Assembly: GCF_009362785.1 (NCBI RefSeq)
Contig: NZ_WHNQ01000001.1
Span: 434,001 to 498,000, forward strand
Origin: Paraburkholderia atlantica
GTDB lineage: Bacteria; Pseudomonadota; Gammaproteobacteria; Burkholderiales; Burkholderiaceae
Length of the DNA: 64,000 bases
Reading direction: 5' to 3'
Below the pieces are notes generated by a model. That model was given only the letters and a program-made list of their open reading frames with translations. It had not been told where the DNA came from and made no database searches. Both the position numbers and the translations under genes were made by a program. Shown here piece by piece: positions 9,019 through 17,990 of this stretch (position 1 is the stretch's first letter; the number at the start of each line of letters is the position of its first letter).

Positions 9019-10361
9019 CGTTGCTCCGGATTGAAGTGTTTCTCGAGGCCTTGCCAGCACTCGTAGTAATGCGCCTGCAGTTGCGTGGATTCGAGCGCGA
9101 AGCGCGTCGGCCTGATCAGCGTGCGCGTCTCGAACATGAAGGCCATCGTGTCGTCGACCTTCTTCGGCACCGAGGTATCGATATGCGACGCTTTCTCGAA
9201 CGTGTCCGCGTCCGGGCCGTGACCGGTCATGCAGTTGTGCAGGCTCGCGCCGCCTGGCACGAAGCCCTCGGCCTTCGCGTCGTAGACGCCATGCACGAGC
9301 CCCATGAACTCGCTCGCGACGTTGCGATGGAACCAGGGCGGGCGGAATGTATCTTCGGCGGCGAGCCAGCGCGGCGGGAAGATCACGAAGTCGAGCGTAT
9401 CGACGCCCGGCGTGTCGCTTTGCGATTGCAGCACGAGGAAGATCGACGGGTCCGGATGGTCGAAGCTGATCGAGCCGATCGTGTTGAAGCGGCGCAGGTC
9501 GTACTTGTACGGCGCGTAGTTGCCGTGCCATGCGACCACGTCGAGCGGCGAATGGCCGATGTCGGCGCGCCACAGCTTGCCGTTCATCTTTGCGACGAGT
9601 TCGAATGCACCTTCACGGTCTTCGTACGCGGCGTGCGGCGTCAGGAAATCGCGCGGATTCGCGAGACCGTTGGAGCCGATCGGCCCCAGCTCCGGCAGAC
9701 GCAGCAGCGCGCCGAAGTTCTCGCAGATATAGCCGCGCGCGCTGCCGTCCGGCAGGCTGACCGCGAAGCGCACGCCGCGCGGAATCACCGCGATCTCGAA
9801 CGGCTCGATATCGATGCGGCCCATTTCGGTCGCGATGTGCAGGCGGCCTTGTTGCGGCACGATCAATAGTTCACCGTCGGCGCTGTAGAAGAAGCGCTCG
9901 TGCATCGAACGGTTCGCCGCATATAGATGGATCGCGCAACCGCTCATTGCTTCGGCCGAGCCGTTGCCCGCCATCGTGGCCCAGCCGTCGATGAAATCGG
10001 TCGGTTCGGACGGCATCGGCAGCGGGTCCCAGCGCAGCTGGTTCGGCGGCGTCGGCGGCACCTCGGCGAAGTTCGCGACGAGGCGCTCCGACGGCATCAA
10101 CGTGAACGGCTTGTGCATGGCCGCCGGGCGAATCCGGTACAGCCACGAGCGACGGTTGTGACCGCGTGGCGCCGTAAATGCCGTGCCCGAAATCTGCTCG
10201 GCATACAAACCATAGGCCGCGCGCTGCGGCGAGTTGCGGCCGGTCGGCAGCGCGCCCGGCAACGCCTCGGTCGCAAATTCGTTCCCGAAACCCGACTGAT
10301 AGCCGGGCTCGATTTCAGGCCGCAGACGTTGGTCGGCCGGCGTACGTGTTGAGGTATCCAT
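9015..10361 (-). CDS. hmgA: Homogentisate 1,2-dioxygenase
   Basis: A 448-residue Fe(II) dioxygenase that opens the homogentisate ring to maleylacetoacetate. The N-terminus [20 protein letters not shown] is diagnostic of the family. The C-terminal active-site region [18 protein letters not shown] and [11 protein letters not shown] supplies the His/Glu iron ligands. Length is standard. It is the middle gene of transporter-hmgA-fahA, 62 bp after the transporter and with a 4-bp overlap into fahA. Maleylacetoacetate isomerase and 4-hydroxyphenylpyruvate dioxygenase are not in this window. Confidence 0.96.
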   Translation of the reverse strand: MDTSTRTPADQRLRPEIEPGYQSGFGNEFATEALPGALPTGRNSPQRAAYGLYAEQISGTAFTAPRGHNRRSWLYRIRPAAMHKPFTLMPSERLVANFAEVPPTPPNQLRWDPLPMPSEPTDFIDGWATMAGNGSAEAMSGCAIHLYAANRSMHERFFYSADGELLIVPQQGRLHIATEMGRIDIEPFEIAVIPRGVRFAVSLPDGSARGYICENFGALLRLPELGPIGSNGLANPRDFLTPHAAYEDREGAFELVAKMNGKLWRADIGHSPLDVVAWHGNYAPYKYDLRRFNTIGSISFDHPDPSIFLVLQSQSDTPGVDTLDFVIFPPRWLAAEDTFRPPWFHRNVASEFMGLVHGVYDAKAEGFVPGGASLHNCMTGHGPDADTFEKASHIDTSVPKKVDDTMAFMFETRTLIRPTRFALESTQLQAHYYECWQGLEKHFNPEQR

Positions 10362-10423
10362 ACAAGGTTCTCCGCGAGTTGCTCGATTCTTTCCCGGGTG
10401 ATACGTGATCTTTGCCGTCAGGC

Positions 10424-11779
10424 TCAGGCCGGCTCCGCTTCGGACGCGCGGTTGGGTTGCCGCGTTGCGCCCGCGAGCACGACCACCAGCAGCGCCGAGC
10501 ACAGCACCGGCACCGCCGCCGCATGAAACAGCGCGGCATTCGACCAGTTCAGCGCGATCAGCTGTCCGCCGACGAGCGGTCCGATCACCGAACCGATCCG
10601 GCCGATGCCGAGACTCCAGCCGATGCCGGTCGAGCGCAGCGCGGTCGGATAGAAATGCCCGGCGAGCGCATTGACCGCCGGCTGTCCGCCGACCACGCAG
10701 AAGCCGCCCGCGAACACGACGATGAGCAGCCACGGCAGGACATGCGCGACCGCGCCAATCGTGGCGACCGCGACCGTGGCTACCGCGAAGCACGCGAACA
10801 GCACGCGCACGAAGCCCATGCGCTCGATAAACCAGCCGAGCAGCAGCGTGCCGATCACGCCCCCCGTCTGCAGCACCGTGCCGACGATCACCGCTGTGCC
10901 CGGCGTGTAGCCGGCGTCGCGCATCACGGTGGGCAGCCAGTTCGACAGAAAGTACAGCACGATCAGGTTCATGAAGCTGATCGCCCACAGGATCAGCGTG
11001 ACCGGAGTGCGTCCCGCGCGGAACAACTCGGCGACCGGCGCGCCGTCGCTGCGTTTTTCGCTGACGACGAGGCGCGTGTTCGCGTCGATCCGCAAAGCCG
11101 GGTCGAATTTCGCCAGCCAACTCATCGCGCGCTCGCTGCGCCCTTTCAGCACCAGAAATTGCAGCGACTCCGGCAGCGTCGCCAGCATCGCGAACGCGAG
11201 CAGCAACGGCACCGCGCCACCGACCCAGAACACCGCGCGCCAGCCGTAGGCCGGAATCAGCGCGGCGCTGACGAAGCCGCCGACCGCCGCGCCGAGCGTG
11301 AAGCCGCACGACACCAACATCATGCGCTTGACGCGATGCGCGGGCGTCGAGAATTCGCCGACCAGCGCCATCGCGTTCGGCATGATGCAGCCGAGCCCGA
11401 GACCCGTGATGAAGCGCAGCGCGATCAGCGCGGGAATCGTCGCGACGAACGGCGTGGCGAGCATCGACAGCGAGAAGAAGAACGTCGCGCCGATCAGCAC
11501 CGGCCGGCGGCCGATGCGGTCGGCCAGCACCGACAGCCCGAGCGCGCCCAGCAGCATGCCGAACAGGCTTGCGCTGAAGACGGGGCCGAGCGCGGTTTTC
11601 GCGACGTGCCATTCGGCGATCACGCTGGGCGCGACATAGCCCATCGCCTGCGCGTCGAAGCCGTCGATCAGCAGACACAGTCCGCACAGCGCGAGCAGCA
11701 TCGCCTGAAAAGTCGGGCGATGCGTTTCGGCGAGCACGCGCTCGACTTCGATCACATTGGCGGCGGGTTGGTCACTCAT
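10424..11779 (-). CDS. MFS aromatic acid:H+ symporter (AAHS family), homogentisate-operon transporter
   Basis: A 451-residue 12-TM transporter. [14 protein letters not shown] in TM1 is the AAHS signature (PcaK, BenK, MhpT group). [11 protein letters not shown] follows TM2, and LPESLQFLV follows TM6. It should import an aromatic acid with protons across the inner membrane. Its position as first gene before hmgA-fahA suggests homogentisate or a hydroxyphenylacetate/tyrosine-derived acid as substrate; that is inference. The promoter region carries a 19-bp tandem repeat 33-70 bp before the ATG. Confidence 0.88.
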   Translation of the reverse strand: MSDQPAANVIEVERVLAETHRPTFQAMLLALCGLCLLIDGFDAQAMGYVAPSVIAEWHVAKTALGPVFSASLFGMLLGALGLSVLADRIGRRPVLIGATFFFSLSMLATPFVATIPALIALRFITGLGLGCIMPNAMALVGEFSTPAHRVKRMMLVSCGFTLGAAVGGFVSAALIPAYGWRAVFWVGGAVPLLLAFAMLATLPESLQFLVLKGRSERAMSWLAKFDPALRIDANTRLVVSEKRSDGAPVAELFRAGRTPVTLILWAISFMNLIVLYFLSNWLPTVMRDAGYTPGTAVIVGTVLQTGGVIGTLLLGWFIERMGFVRVLFACFAVATVAVATIGAVAHVLPWLLIVVFAGGFCVVGGQPAVNALAGHFYPTALRSTGIGWSLGIGRIGSVIGPLVGGQLIALNWSNAALFHAAAVPVLCSALLVVVLAGATRQPNRASEAEPA

Positions 11780-11811
11780 AGGGCGTCCCTCGAACTCGGT
11801 GAAATCGCGTT

Positions 11812-11849
11812 TTACGGATAGTAAAACTAATTACGAATAGTGAAACTAA
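11812..11849. repeat. 19-bp tandem direct repeat, candidate operator of the homogentisate operon
   Basis: Two abutting 19-bp units (11812-11830 and 11831-11849) match at 17 of 19 positions. The shared core is ATAGTRAAACTAA preceded by TTACG. They lie just upstream of the transporter ATG (11779, minus strand), where an activator or repressor would bind. IclR-family aromatic regulators such as PcaU/PobR recognise sequence repeats of this kind; the cognate regulator here is unknown. Confidence 0.6.
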
Positions 11850-12043
11850 CGTATACCCCTGGAAACGCGCGCGTCAAGCTCGCCATTCCGCGCTGAGCCC
11901 CGGCCAATAAGCTTGAGGCCCATAACGTTATGAGCATTTTGTTAATCTGCGCAGGGCGCGTACTGCTACCATCAATGGATGCGGCCATCGCGTCGCGCTG
12001 CCACGCGCCCGGTGCGCGTTCATCGTCGCCTTTCATTCCCTTC

Positions 12044-12877
12044 ATGATTTCGCCAACCATCCCCGATCTGATCGCCCGCGCCGCTCATCACCCGTTTCTC
12101 GGCGAGCATCTGGCAATGGGACAAGGCGCGCACGCCGGCATCGCGCTCGCGCATTTCGACGGCATCGAGCTCACCAGCGCCTACGAGCCGATCTTCGACA
12201 TCAGCGTGCATGGGCTCGCGCAGTCGCTGTCATGCGGCGCGGAAGGGGTGGACCGCTTCGGTGACGAGCTCGGCTTTCAGGCGGTCACGCACCGGCTCGG
12301 CGCACCGCCGTTCGACGTGTTCGATCCGTTCGACAACATCGCCGACGATCAGCAGCTGGTCGCGCTGGATCGCATGTCGCGCGCGCTGCATGCAATCAAC
12401 TTCTTCGGCCCGCAGCGGCATGGGCTGCTGTTTCTGCGCGTGCACGAGAGGTTGTTGAAGAGTGTGAAGTACGACCACGGCCTACATTTTTCGAACGTGC
12501 TGACGTCGTTCAATCTGAGTCCGGCGCGCATCGTCATCGAGCTGCCGGCGGCGGCAGTCGCGCACAAGACGTTTCTGGGCTATCTGACGCGCAGCTATCA
12601 GCACTACGGCTTCAAGGTGGCGGGCAATCTGTCGAACGCGGGGCAGATCCTGTCGGTATCGGAAACCGCGCGGCTCGACTTCATCAAGATGGATGCGTCG
12701 GTCGCATTGCGCGACGCGACCGTGAAGCCGCTCGTCGGCTACGCGGGCCGGCTAAAGGTGCCGCTGATTTTCAATCGCGTGATGGACGAGACGCAGTTCT
12801 CCGCACTACAGCAGTACGACGTGCGGTTCGTGCAAGGACCATTGTTCAACGCGCATTATCACGACCGGGCGGCGTGA
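12044..12877 (+). CDS. Degenerate EAL-domain protein
   Basis: About 277 residues from ATG 12044; the frame stays open to 11930 and no good ribosome-binding site decides the start. The fold pattern of an EAL (c-di-GMP phosphodiesterase) domain is recognisable: AYEPIFDI (~46-53) matches the YQPIVDL strand, RIVIELPAA matches the ELTE strand, and LDFIKMDASVAL matches the KxD strand. The catalytic motif position reads FQAV (~78-81) instead of EAL, and the DDFG loop is replaced by GNLSNAG. Hydrolytic activity is therefore unlikely; a c-di-GMP sensor or protein-binding role is possible. It is divergent from the homogentisate operon. Confidence 0.75.
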   Translation: MISPTIPDLIARAAHHPFLGEHLAMGQGAHAGIALAHFDGIELTSAYEPIFDISVHGLAQSLSCGAEGVDRFGDELGFQAVTHRLGAPPFDVFDPFDNIADDQQLVALDRMSRALHAINFFGPQRHGLLFLRVHERLLKSVKYDHGLHFSNVLTSFNLSPARIVIELPAAAVAHKTFLGYLTRSYQHYGFKVAGNLSNAGQILSVSETARLDFIKMDASVALRDATVKPLVGYAGRLKVPLIFNRVMDETQFSALQQYDVRFVQGPLFNAHYHDRAA

Positions 12878-12919
12878 CACGGTGTGGGCCCGATTGGCCG
12901 GGGCGCCCCGGCATGACCT

Positions 12920-13705
12920 TCAGCCCGGCTCTCCCAGCCGCGCGGCGAGCGCCTTCAGACGCGGCGCGACGTTCTCGCGAAACACCTCCTCCCCCATCGA
13001 CGACGCCGGCCCGCTGCAGCTGAGCACGAGCCAGCGGTTTTCGCGCGGCTCGCGAAACGGCACCGCGACCGCGTTCACGTCGTCATGCCACGCACGAAAC
13101 GAGTAGCAGCACCGCTCGGTCGCGAACGCGGCGATCTCCTGTTCGGCTTCGGCGACCAGCATCGCCCCCGCCCTGCCAGCCGCTTTTTTCAGTTCCGCGA
13201 GTAACGCGGTTCGCGCGTCGGGCGGCTGCACGGCGAGATAGGCGCGGCCCATCGAACTCGTCAGCATCGACAGTTTCGAGCCGGAGGCGAGGCCGAGCGT
13301 CAGCGCTGTTTCGCTGCGGATCGTCTCCAGATACACCATGTCGAGCCCGTCCCGGCACCCGAGCGAGACCGCCGCGCCGACCTCGCGCGCCAGGCTGCGC
13401 AGGTGCGGGCGAGCAAGCTCGAGCATGTCGCTGCCCGACAGCAGCGCGAAGCCGAGCGACAGCACCCCCGCGTCGAGCGCATATTTGCCGTGTCTTTCGT
13501 CGAGCCGCAGATAGCCGAGCACCGTCAGCGTGTAGGCGAGCCGGTTCACGGTTGCCTTCGGCAAACCCGTGCGTTCGACGAAATCGCGATTGCCGAGCAT
13601 CGTGTCGCCCGGCTGGAAAGCGCGCAACAGGTCCAGCCCGCGAGCAAGGGCGACGACGAATTTGCGTTCGTCGAGCGGAGCGGAGAAAGTGGATGGCAGC
13701 GTCAT
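12920..13705 (-). CDS. IclR-family transcriptional regulator
   Basis: A 261-residue regulator. An N-terminal winged HTH (ALARGLDLLRAFQPGD, then ERTGLPKATVNRLAYTL around residues 45-65) is followed by the IclR effector-binding domain (LARPHLRSLAREVGAAVSL, SMGRAYLA). It is divergent from the glutaryl-CoA dehydrogenase gene. A 21-bp near-palindrome lies in the 95-bp shared promoter region, so autoregulation and control of gcdH are the natural inference. Control of the nearby homogentisate operon is also possible. The effector is unknown. Confidence 0.9.
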   Translation of the reverse strand: MTLPSTFSAPLDERKFVVALARGLDLLRAFQPGDTMLGNRDFVERTGLPKATVNRLAYTLTVLGYLRLDERHGKYALDAGVLSLGFALLSGSDMLELARPHLRSLAREVGAAVSLGCRDGLDMVYLETIRSETALTLGLASGSKLSMLTSSMGRAYLAVQPPDARTALLAELKKAAGRAGAMLVAEAEQEIAAFATERCCYSFRAWHDDVNAVAVPFREPRENRWLVLSCSGPASSMGEEVFRENVAPRLKALAARLGEPG

Positions 13706-13728
13706 AGGGTGCTAAACTCGGGCGTCGT

Positions 13729-13749
13729 TTGCAAAACATTGTTTCGCAA
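13729..13749. promoter_or_regulatory. 21-bp palindrome, candidate IclR operator
   Basis: Inverted repeat centred on 13739 with 9 of 10 base pairs matching; the core is AAACA-T-TGTTT flanked by TTGC/GCAA. It sits between the divergent iclR-type gene and gcdH. The size, symmetry and location fit an IclR-family operator. Confidence 0.6.
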
Positions 13750-13800
13750 GGCGGAACTCAAGTCAAGCTCGTTCTGAGCGTGAAATCAGGGAGATACGTC

Positions 13801-14991
13801 ATGGCCGTAGCCGCGCAGTTTCATTGGGAAGACCCGTTGCTGCTGGATCAGCAGTTGACCGAAGACGAACGCATGGTGCGCGACGCCGCCGCGGCATACT
13901 CGCAGGACAAGCTGCTGCCGCGCGTGCTGGAGGCGTTCCGCCATGAAAAGACCGATCTCGGCATCTTTCGCGAAATGGGCGAGCTCGGCCTGCTCGGCCC
14001 GACGATTCCCGAACAGTACGGCGGCCCCGGTCTGAACTATGTCGCGTACGGGCTGATCGCGCGTGAAGTCGAACGCGTCGACTCCGGCTATCGCTCGATG
14101 ATGTCGGTGCAGTCATCATTGGTGATGGTGCCGATCTACGAATTCGGCTCGGACGCGCAGAAGGAAAAATATCTGCCGAAGCTCGCGCGCGGCGAGTGGA
14201 TCGGCTGCTTTGGCCTGACCGAGCCGAACCACGGCTCCGATCCGGGCAGCATGGTCACGCGCGCGAAGAAGGTCGATGGCGGCTATTCACTGTCGGGCTC
14301 GAAGATGTGGATCACCAATTCGCCGATCGCCGACGTGTTCGTCGTGTGGGCAAAGCTCGAGGAAAACGGCAAGGACCACATCCGCGGCTTTATTCTCGAG
14401 AAGGGCTGGAAGGGTCTGTCGGCGCCGGCGATCCACGGCAAGGTGGGTCTGCGGGCGTCGATCACCGGTGAAATCGTGCTCGACGAAGTGTTCGTGCCGG
14501 AAGAGAACATCATGCCGGGCGTCAGCGGCCTGCGCGGTCCGTTCACGTGTCTGAACTCGGCGCGCTACGGCATCGCCTGGGGCGCGCTCGGCGCGGCGGA
14601 AGCATGCTGGCACATCGCGCGTCAGTACGTGCTCGACCGCAAGCAGTTCGGCCGGCCGCTCGCTGCGAACCAGCTGATCCAGAAGAAGCTCGCCGACATG
14701 CAGACCGAAATCACGCTCGGGCTGCAAGGCGTACTGCGCCTCGGCCGCATGAAGGACGAAGGCACGGCCGCCACCGAAATCACGTCGATCATGAAGCGCA
14801 ATTCGTGCGGCAAAGCGCTCGACATCGCCCGCCTCGCGCGCGACATGCTCGGTGGCAACGGCATTTCGGACGAGTTCGGCGTGGCCCGCCATCTGGTGAA
14901 CCTCGAGGTCGTCAACACCTACGAGGGCACCCACGACGTTCATGCGCTGATCCTCGGCCGCGCGCAGACGGGTATTCAGGCGTTCTTCTGA
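13801..14991 (+). CDS. gcdH: Glutaryl-CoA dehydrogenase
   Basis: A 396-residue FAD acyl-CoA dehydrogenase. Glutaryl-CoA dehydrogenases oxidise and decarboxylate glutaryl-CoA to crotonyl-CoA in lysine, tryptophan and aromatic catabolism, passing electrons to ETF. Diagnostic features are [11 protein letters not shown] with the downstream [30 protein letters not shown], and the catalytic base Glu375 in [23 protein letters not shown] ribosome-binding site at 13789 supports ATG 13801 over an earlier open frame. It is divergent from an IclR regulator and closed by a bidirectional terminator. Confidence 0.93.
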   Translation: MAVAAQFHWEDPLLLDQQLTEDERMVRDAAAAYSQDKLLPRVLEAFRHEKTDLGIFREMGELGLLGPTIPEQYGGPGLNYVAYGLIAREVERVDSGYRSMMSVQSSLVMVPIYEFGSDAQKEKYLPKLARGEWIGCFGLTEPNHGSDPGSMVTRAKKVDGGYSLSGSKMWITNSPIADVFVVWAKLEENGKDHIRGFILEKGWKGLSAPAIHGKVGLRASITGEIVLDEVFVPEENIMPGVSGLRGPFTCLNSARYGIAWGALGAAEACWHIARQYVLDRKQFGRPLAANQLIQKKLADMQTEITLGLQGVLRLGRMKDEGTAATEITSIMKRNSCGKALDIARLARDMLGGNGISDEFGVARHLVNLEVVNTYEGTHDVHALILGRAQTGIQAFF

Positions 14992-15020
14992 TGCCGATGC
15001 TGGTGTTCTGCTAGTGCAAA

Positions 15021-15048
15021 AAAAGCCGGTTCATTCGAACCGGCTTTT
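15021..15048. terminator. Bidirectional intrinsic terminator
   Basis: Perfect 12-bp stem AAAAGCCGGTTC / GAACCGGCTTTT with loop ATTC, A-tract on one side and T-tract on the other. It separates convergent gcdH and the peroxiredoxin gene and can serve both strands. Confidence 0.92.
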
Positions 15049-15067
15049 CTGTTTGATGCCGCGCAGC

Positions 15068-15706
15068 TTACCGGTTCGGCTGCGGCGTCATGCGAAGGTA
15101 CGGACGCAGCGCCTTGTAGCCCTTCGGGAATTTCTGCTTGATCACTTCTTCGTCCTTCAGCGACGGCACGATCACGACGTCATCGCCCTGCTTCCAGTTG
15201 CCCGGCGTCGCGACCGAGTGACTGTCGGTCAGTTGCAGCGAATCGATCACGCGCAGCACTTCGTCGAAGTTGCGGCCGGTACTCGCCGGATACGTGATGA
15301 TCAGACGCACCTTCTTGTTCGGATCGATGATGAACAGCGAACGCACGGTGAACGTTTCGTTCGCGTTCGGATGAATCATGTCGTAAAGCTGGGAGACCTT
15401 GCGATCGCCGTCCGCGAGAATCGGAAAACCCACGCTGGCGGCCTGCGTCTCATTGATGTCCTTGATCCACTCCTTGTGCGACTCCGCGCTGTCGACCGAC
15501 AACGCGATCGTCTTCACGTTGCGCTTTTCGAACTCGCTTGCAAGCTTCGCGGTCAAGCCAAGCTCAGTCGTGCAGACCGGCGTGAAGTCGGCGGGATGCG
15601 AGAACAGCACGCCCCAGCTATTGCCGAGCCAGTCGTGAAAACTGATACGGCCAATGCTCGACTCCTGTTCGAAATCCGGCGCAATGTCGCCAAGACGTAG
15701 ACTCAT
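15068..15706 (-). CDS. 1-Cys peroxiredoxin (Prx6/AhpC-TSA family)
   Basis: A 212-residue thiol peroxidase that reduces H2O2 and organic hydroperoxides in the cytosol. The peroxidatic cysteine is Cys45 in DFTPVCTTE. The C-terminal extension (KFPKGYKALRPYLRMTPQP) and the absence of an obvious C-terminal resolving Cys place it with Prx6-type enzymes. AGGAG just upstream supports the start at 15706; the frame continues 24 codons further without support. It is monocistronic. Confidence 0.92.
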   Translation of the reverse strand: MSLRLGDIAPDFEQESSIGRISFHDWLGNSWGVLFSHPADFTPVCTTELGLTAKLASEFEKRNVKTIALSVDSAESHKEWIKDINETQAASVGFPILADGDRKVSQLYDMIHPNANETFTVRSLFIIDPNKKVRLIITYPASTGRNFDEVLRVIDSLQLTDSHSVATPGNWKQGDDVVIVPSLKDEEVIKQKFPKGYKALRPYLRMTPQPNR

Positions 15707-16048
15707 AGTGCATCTCCTGTAGGTATTCGGAACGTATCCAGATAAGGTCGCGGGCGTGTGCCCGCGACGGCCCGTCACGATAAAGCATAAGGCCGCCGTG
15801 GTACATCGCGAACCAACATCGCGTCAGTACTTTATGCGTTTTTGTAATTTTCTCCCGTTTGATGGAAACTTTGCGGGACAGATCAACTCAATCCGATACC
15901 GGTCTGGAGCAAAGTGCCCTCAAGCGGCTGTCTCCACGCGCTGCCGGGAACGGATCGTGCGTCGGCGGCCTGCAACCGGCACTAGGCTCGCCAGCGACCG
16001 TTTCTTTGGTTACGATTCACGCGTAGCGTGAGACAAAGGGAGCTGTCA
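15707..16048. other. Intergenic region between peroxiredoxin and DUF883 genes
   Basis: A 342-bp divergent promoter region, more AT-rich in its centre (15830-15880). I see no gene, no clear -35/-10 pair and no recognisable OxyR-type site by eye. Confidence 0.5.
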
Positions 16049-16351
16049 ATGTCGGAAGTCAACAAGGAGAGATTGATGTCGGATATCAAAACCGTCCTCG
16101 CGGACGCTGAAGACCTGCTGAAACAGGCCGCGAGCGCTACCGGCGAACGCGCGTCCGAACTGCGCGAGACTGCGCTGACGCGACTGAAGCAGGCGAAAGA
16201 AAAAGCAGCCGACGTTCAGGTCGTGGTCGTCGAAAAAGGCAAGAAGGCCGCCCGTGCTACCGACGACTACGTGCACGAACATCCGTGGGCGTCCATCGGC
16301 ATCGCCGCCGGCATCGGCGTGATGGTCGGTCTGCTGATCAATCGCAAGTAA
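16049..16351 (+). CDS. DUF883 (ElaB/YqjD-like) tail-anchored membrane protein
   Basis: A 100-residue protein with a long N-terminal amphipathic helix (DIKTVLADAEDLLKQAASA) and a single C-terminal membrane segment (ASIGIAAGIGVMVGLLI) ending NRK. The HPW-ASIG motif just before the membrane segment is the DUF883 hallmark. E. coli members (YqjD, ElaB) are stationary-phase inner-membrane proteins that associate with ribosomes. ATG 16049 follows AAAGGGAG with good spacing; an upstream GTG is less likely. It heads a three-gene cluster with a YqjE-like and a YqjK-like protein. Confidence 0.92.
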   Translation: MSEVNKERLMSDIKTVLADAEDLLKQAASATGERASELRETALTRLKQAKEKAADVQVVVVEKGKKAARATDDYVHEHPWASIGIAAGIGVMVGLLINRK

Positions 16352-16484
16352 AGGCCGGTGAGGCCGCCGGAGCAGGCACGTCCGGCGCACCGGCGATACG
16401 GGCGGACCGGCGCGAGCCTCGCCGGTCCCCTTCTGCTGGCGTGCGTGCGCGCCGGCCAGGCCCTCACGCGCAACGCCCACAGCC

Positions 16485-16874
16485 ATGACGACCGAAACAC
16501 ACTCGCAGCGCGCAGGACACAGCCCGTTGCGCCGTATTCTCAGTTCCGTGTTTGCAATCCTGCAGACGCGGCTCGAACTGGTGGGCATCGAACTCGCCGA
16601 GGAAAAAGACCGCCTGCTCGGCGTGCTGTTTCTCGGTCTTGCCGCGATGATGCTCGCCACGATGGCCTTGATCGCATTAACCGCACTCGTCGCCATTGCC
16701 TTCTGGGACACTTATCGATGGCAGGCGCTTGCCGGCATCACCGCGGTCTACGCGATTGCCGGGCTCGCCTGCGCGCTGAAGGCGCGCAGCGGTTTGCGCA
16801 ACGCGCCGCTGGTATTCGAAGCGACCATCGCCGAATTCGAAAAGGATCGCGAAGCGTTTCGCAGCCGCGACTGA
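16485..16874 (+). CDS. YqjE-like (phage_holin_3_6 family) inner-membrane protein
   Basis: A 129-residue protein. An N-terminal helix (LQTRLELVGIELAEEKDRL) is followed by two membrane segments (~48-73 and ~82-100) and a charged C-terminal helix. This arrangement matches the YqjE/holin superfamily III members found next to yqjD in many proteobacteria. The link to holin function is by fold only; it probably works with the neighbouring DUF883 protein in envelope stress or ribosome membrane tethering (inference). Confidence 0.88.
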   Translation: MTTETHSQRAGHSPLRRILSSVFAILQTRLELVGIELAEEKDRLLGVLFLGLAAMMLATMALIALTALVAIAFWDTYRWQALAGITAVYAIAGLACALKARSGLRNAPLVFEATIAEFEKDREAFRSRD

Positions 16875-16931
16875 TGGGCAACTTTGTCTGCATCCGACCC
16901 ATCGCCTCACCTCCATTCCCGCCGACACGCC

Positions 16932-17444
16932 ATGAGCCCATCCCGTCCCGATACAGCCTTTCGTAACAAGCGCCATCCGTCGAAGGATCTGAGCGCGCCG
17001 CATCTGCGGGCGCTACGCAAGGAATTGCTGCTCGTGCGCGCGGACGTCGAACGCGTGGAGCTCGCGCAGGCCGCGTTCGAACTGCGCCAGGCCGTCACGC
17101 ATTTCAGCTGGCTCAAGTTCGTGATTCCCGGCTTCGGCGGCGTGCGCGTCGGCAAAGGGTCGAAGGCGCGCGTGCTCAACGCGGGCACGATCGGCGCATT
17201 GCTCAAGCAGTACCCGTTCATCAGCTCGGTCGTTTCGCTGTTGCTCGCCAAACCGCTGCGCGCAACGGTCGTCAGGAGCGCGAGGCCCGCGCTCAAGTGG
17301 GGCAGCCTTGCGCTCGGCGCGTGGGAAGCGTTCCGGATCTGGCAACAGATGAAGAACGAGTCGGCGGCGGCACGGGCGGCGGCGGCTTCCGCTACTGCGC
17401 AGTCGGCAGCTGAGCAGGCTGACTCGACGCGAAGCGGCTATTGA
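16932..17444 (+). CDS. YqjK/DUF3318-like protein
   Basis: A 170-residue protein. It has a basic N-terminus with the helix LRALRKELLLVRADVERVELAQ and a moderately hydrophobic central region (LLKQYPFISSVVSLLLAKPL, then WGSLALGAWEAFRIWQQM). The C-terminal tail is Ala-rich. It is third in the YqjD-YqjE cluster and ends convergently with the pilin operon. The family assignment is from context and memory; function unknown. Confidence 0.75.
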   Translation: MSPSRPDTAFRNKRHPSKDLSAPHLRALRKELLLVRADVERVELAQAAFELRQAVTHFSWLKFVIPGFGGVRVGKGSKARVLNAGTIGALLKQYPFISSVVSLLLAKPLRATVVRSARPALKWGSLALGAWEAFRIWQQMKNESAAARAAAASATAQSAAEQADSTRSGY

Positions 17445-17536
17445 AGTCGTGGCCGCTGCGAGGGGCTGCAATCCGCGATCTATCGGATGTCGCGATCACA
17501 TGGCCGCGCCCGTCGGTTTCGATTGACCCGCTCCCG

Positions 17537-17968
17537 CTAGCCCGTATTCCAGCATTCGTTGCTCGTGGGCGTCGCGCCGCTCGCGTCGTTTCTATTGCCC
17601 CGCTGGCCTGTCGCATCTAGCGTGAACGTGCCGCAGGGGTCATCGCGCATCGGGCCCGCTTCCGCGGGTGCCGCTTCGATCGAATAGCCGCCGTTCGTGT
17701 CGTCCGCGGGCAGCACCCGCACGCGATACACCGGCGCGCCGAACTGCGGCGCCTGATCGATGCCCGGTGGCAAGGCCGGCACGCCATCGCTCGCCGCGGC
17801 CTCGACGAATTGCGCAGCCCGATATAGCGCCGACGCCGCGTCGATGCGATGAGTGCGCGCGATGTGGCTTCGATACGAAGGGATCGCAAACGCGGCGAGC
17901 GTGGCGGCAATCGCGAGCGCGATCACGAGTTCGAGCAGCGTGAATGCGGTTGTGTTCGGGCTTTTCAT
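17537..17968 (-). CDS. pilE: Type IV pilin-like protein (PilE-like minor pilin)
   Basis: A 143-residue prepilin. The leader ends in Ala rather than the usual Gly (TTA|FTLLELVIALAIAATLAAFA), with the conserved Glu at +5 and a long hydrophobic N-terminal helix. The C-terminal part carries two cysteines (DDPCGTF and NECWNTG) that could form the pilin disulfide loop. It is last in the minor-pilin operon, 22 bp after PilX. It is expected to be cleaved and methylated by PilD and built into or under a type IV pilus. Confidence 0.82.
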   Translation of the reverse strand: MKSPNTTAFTLLELVIALAIAATLAAFAIPSYRSHIARTHRIDAASALYRAAQFVEAAASDGVPALPPGIDQAPQFGAPVYRVRVLPADDTNGGYSIEAAPAEAGPMRDDPCGTFTLDATGQRGNRNDASGATPTSNECWNTG

Positions 17969-17990
17969 ACGTGTCCAGTCGGTGCGTTCG

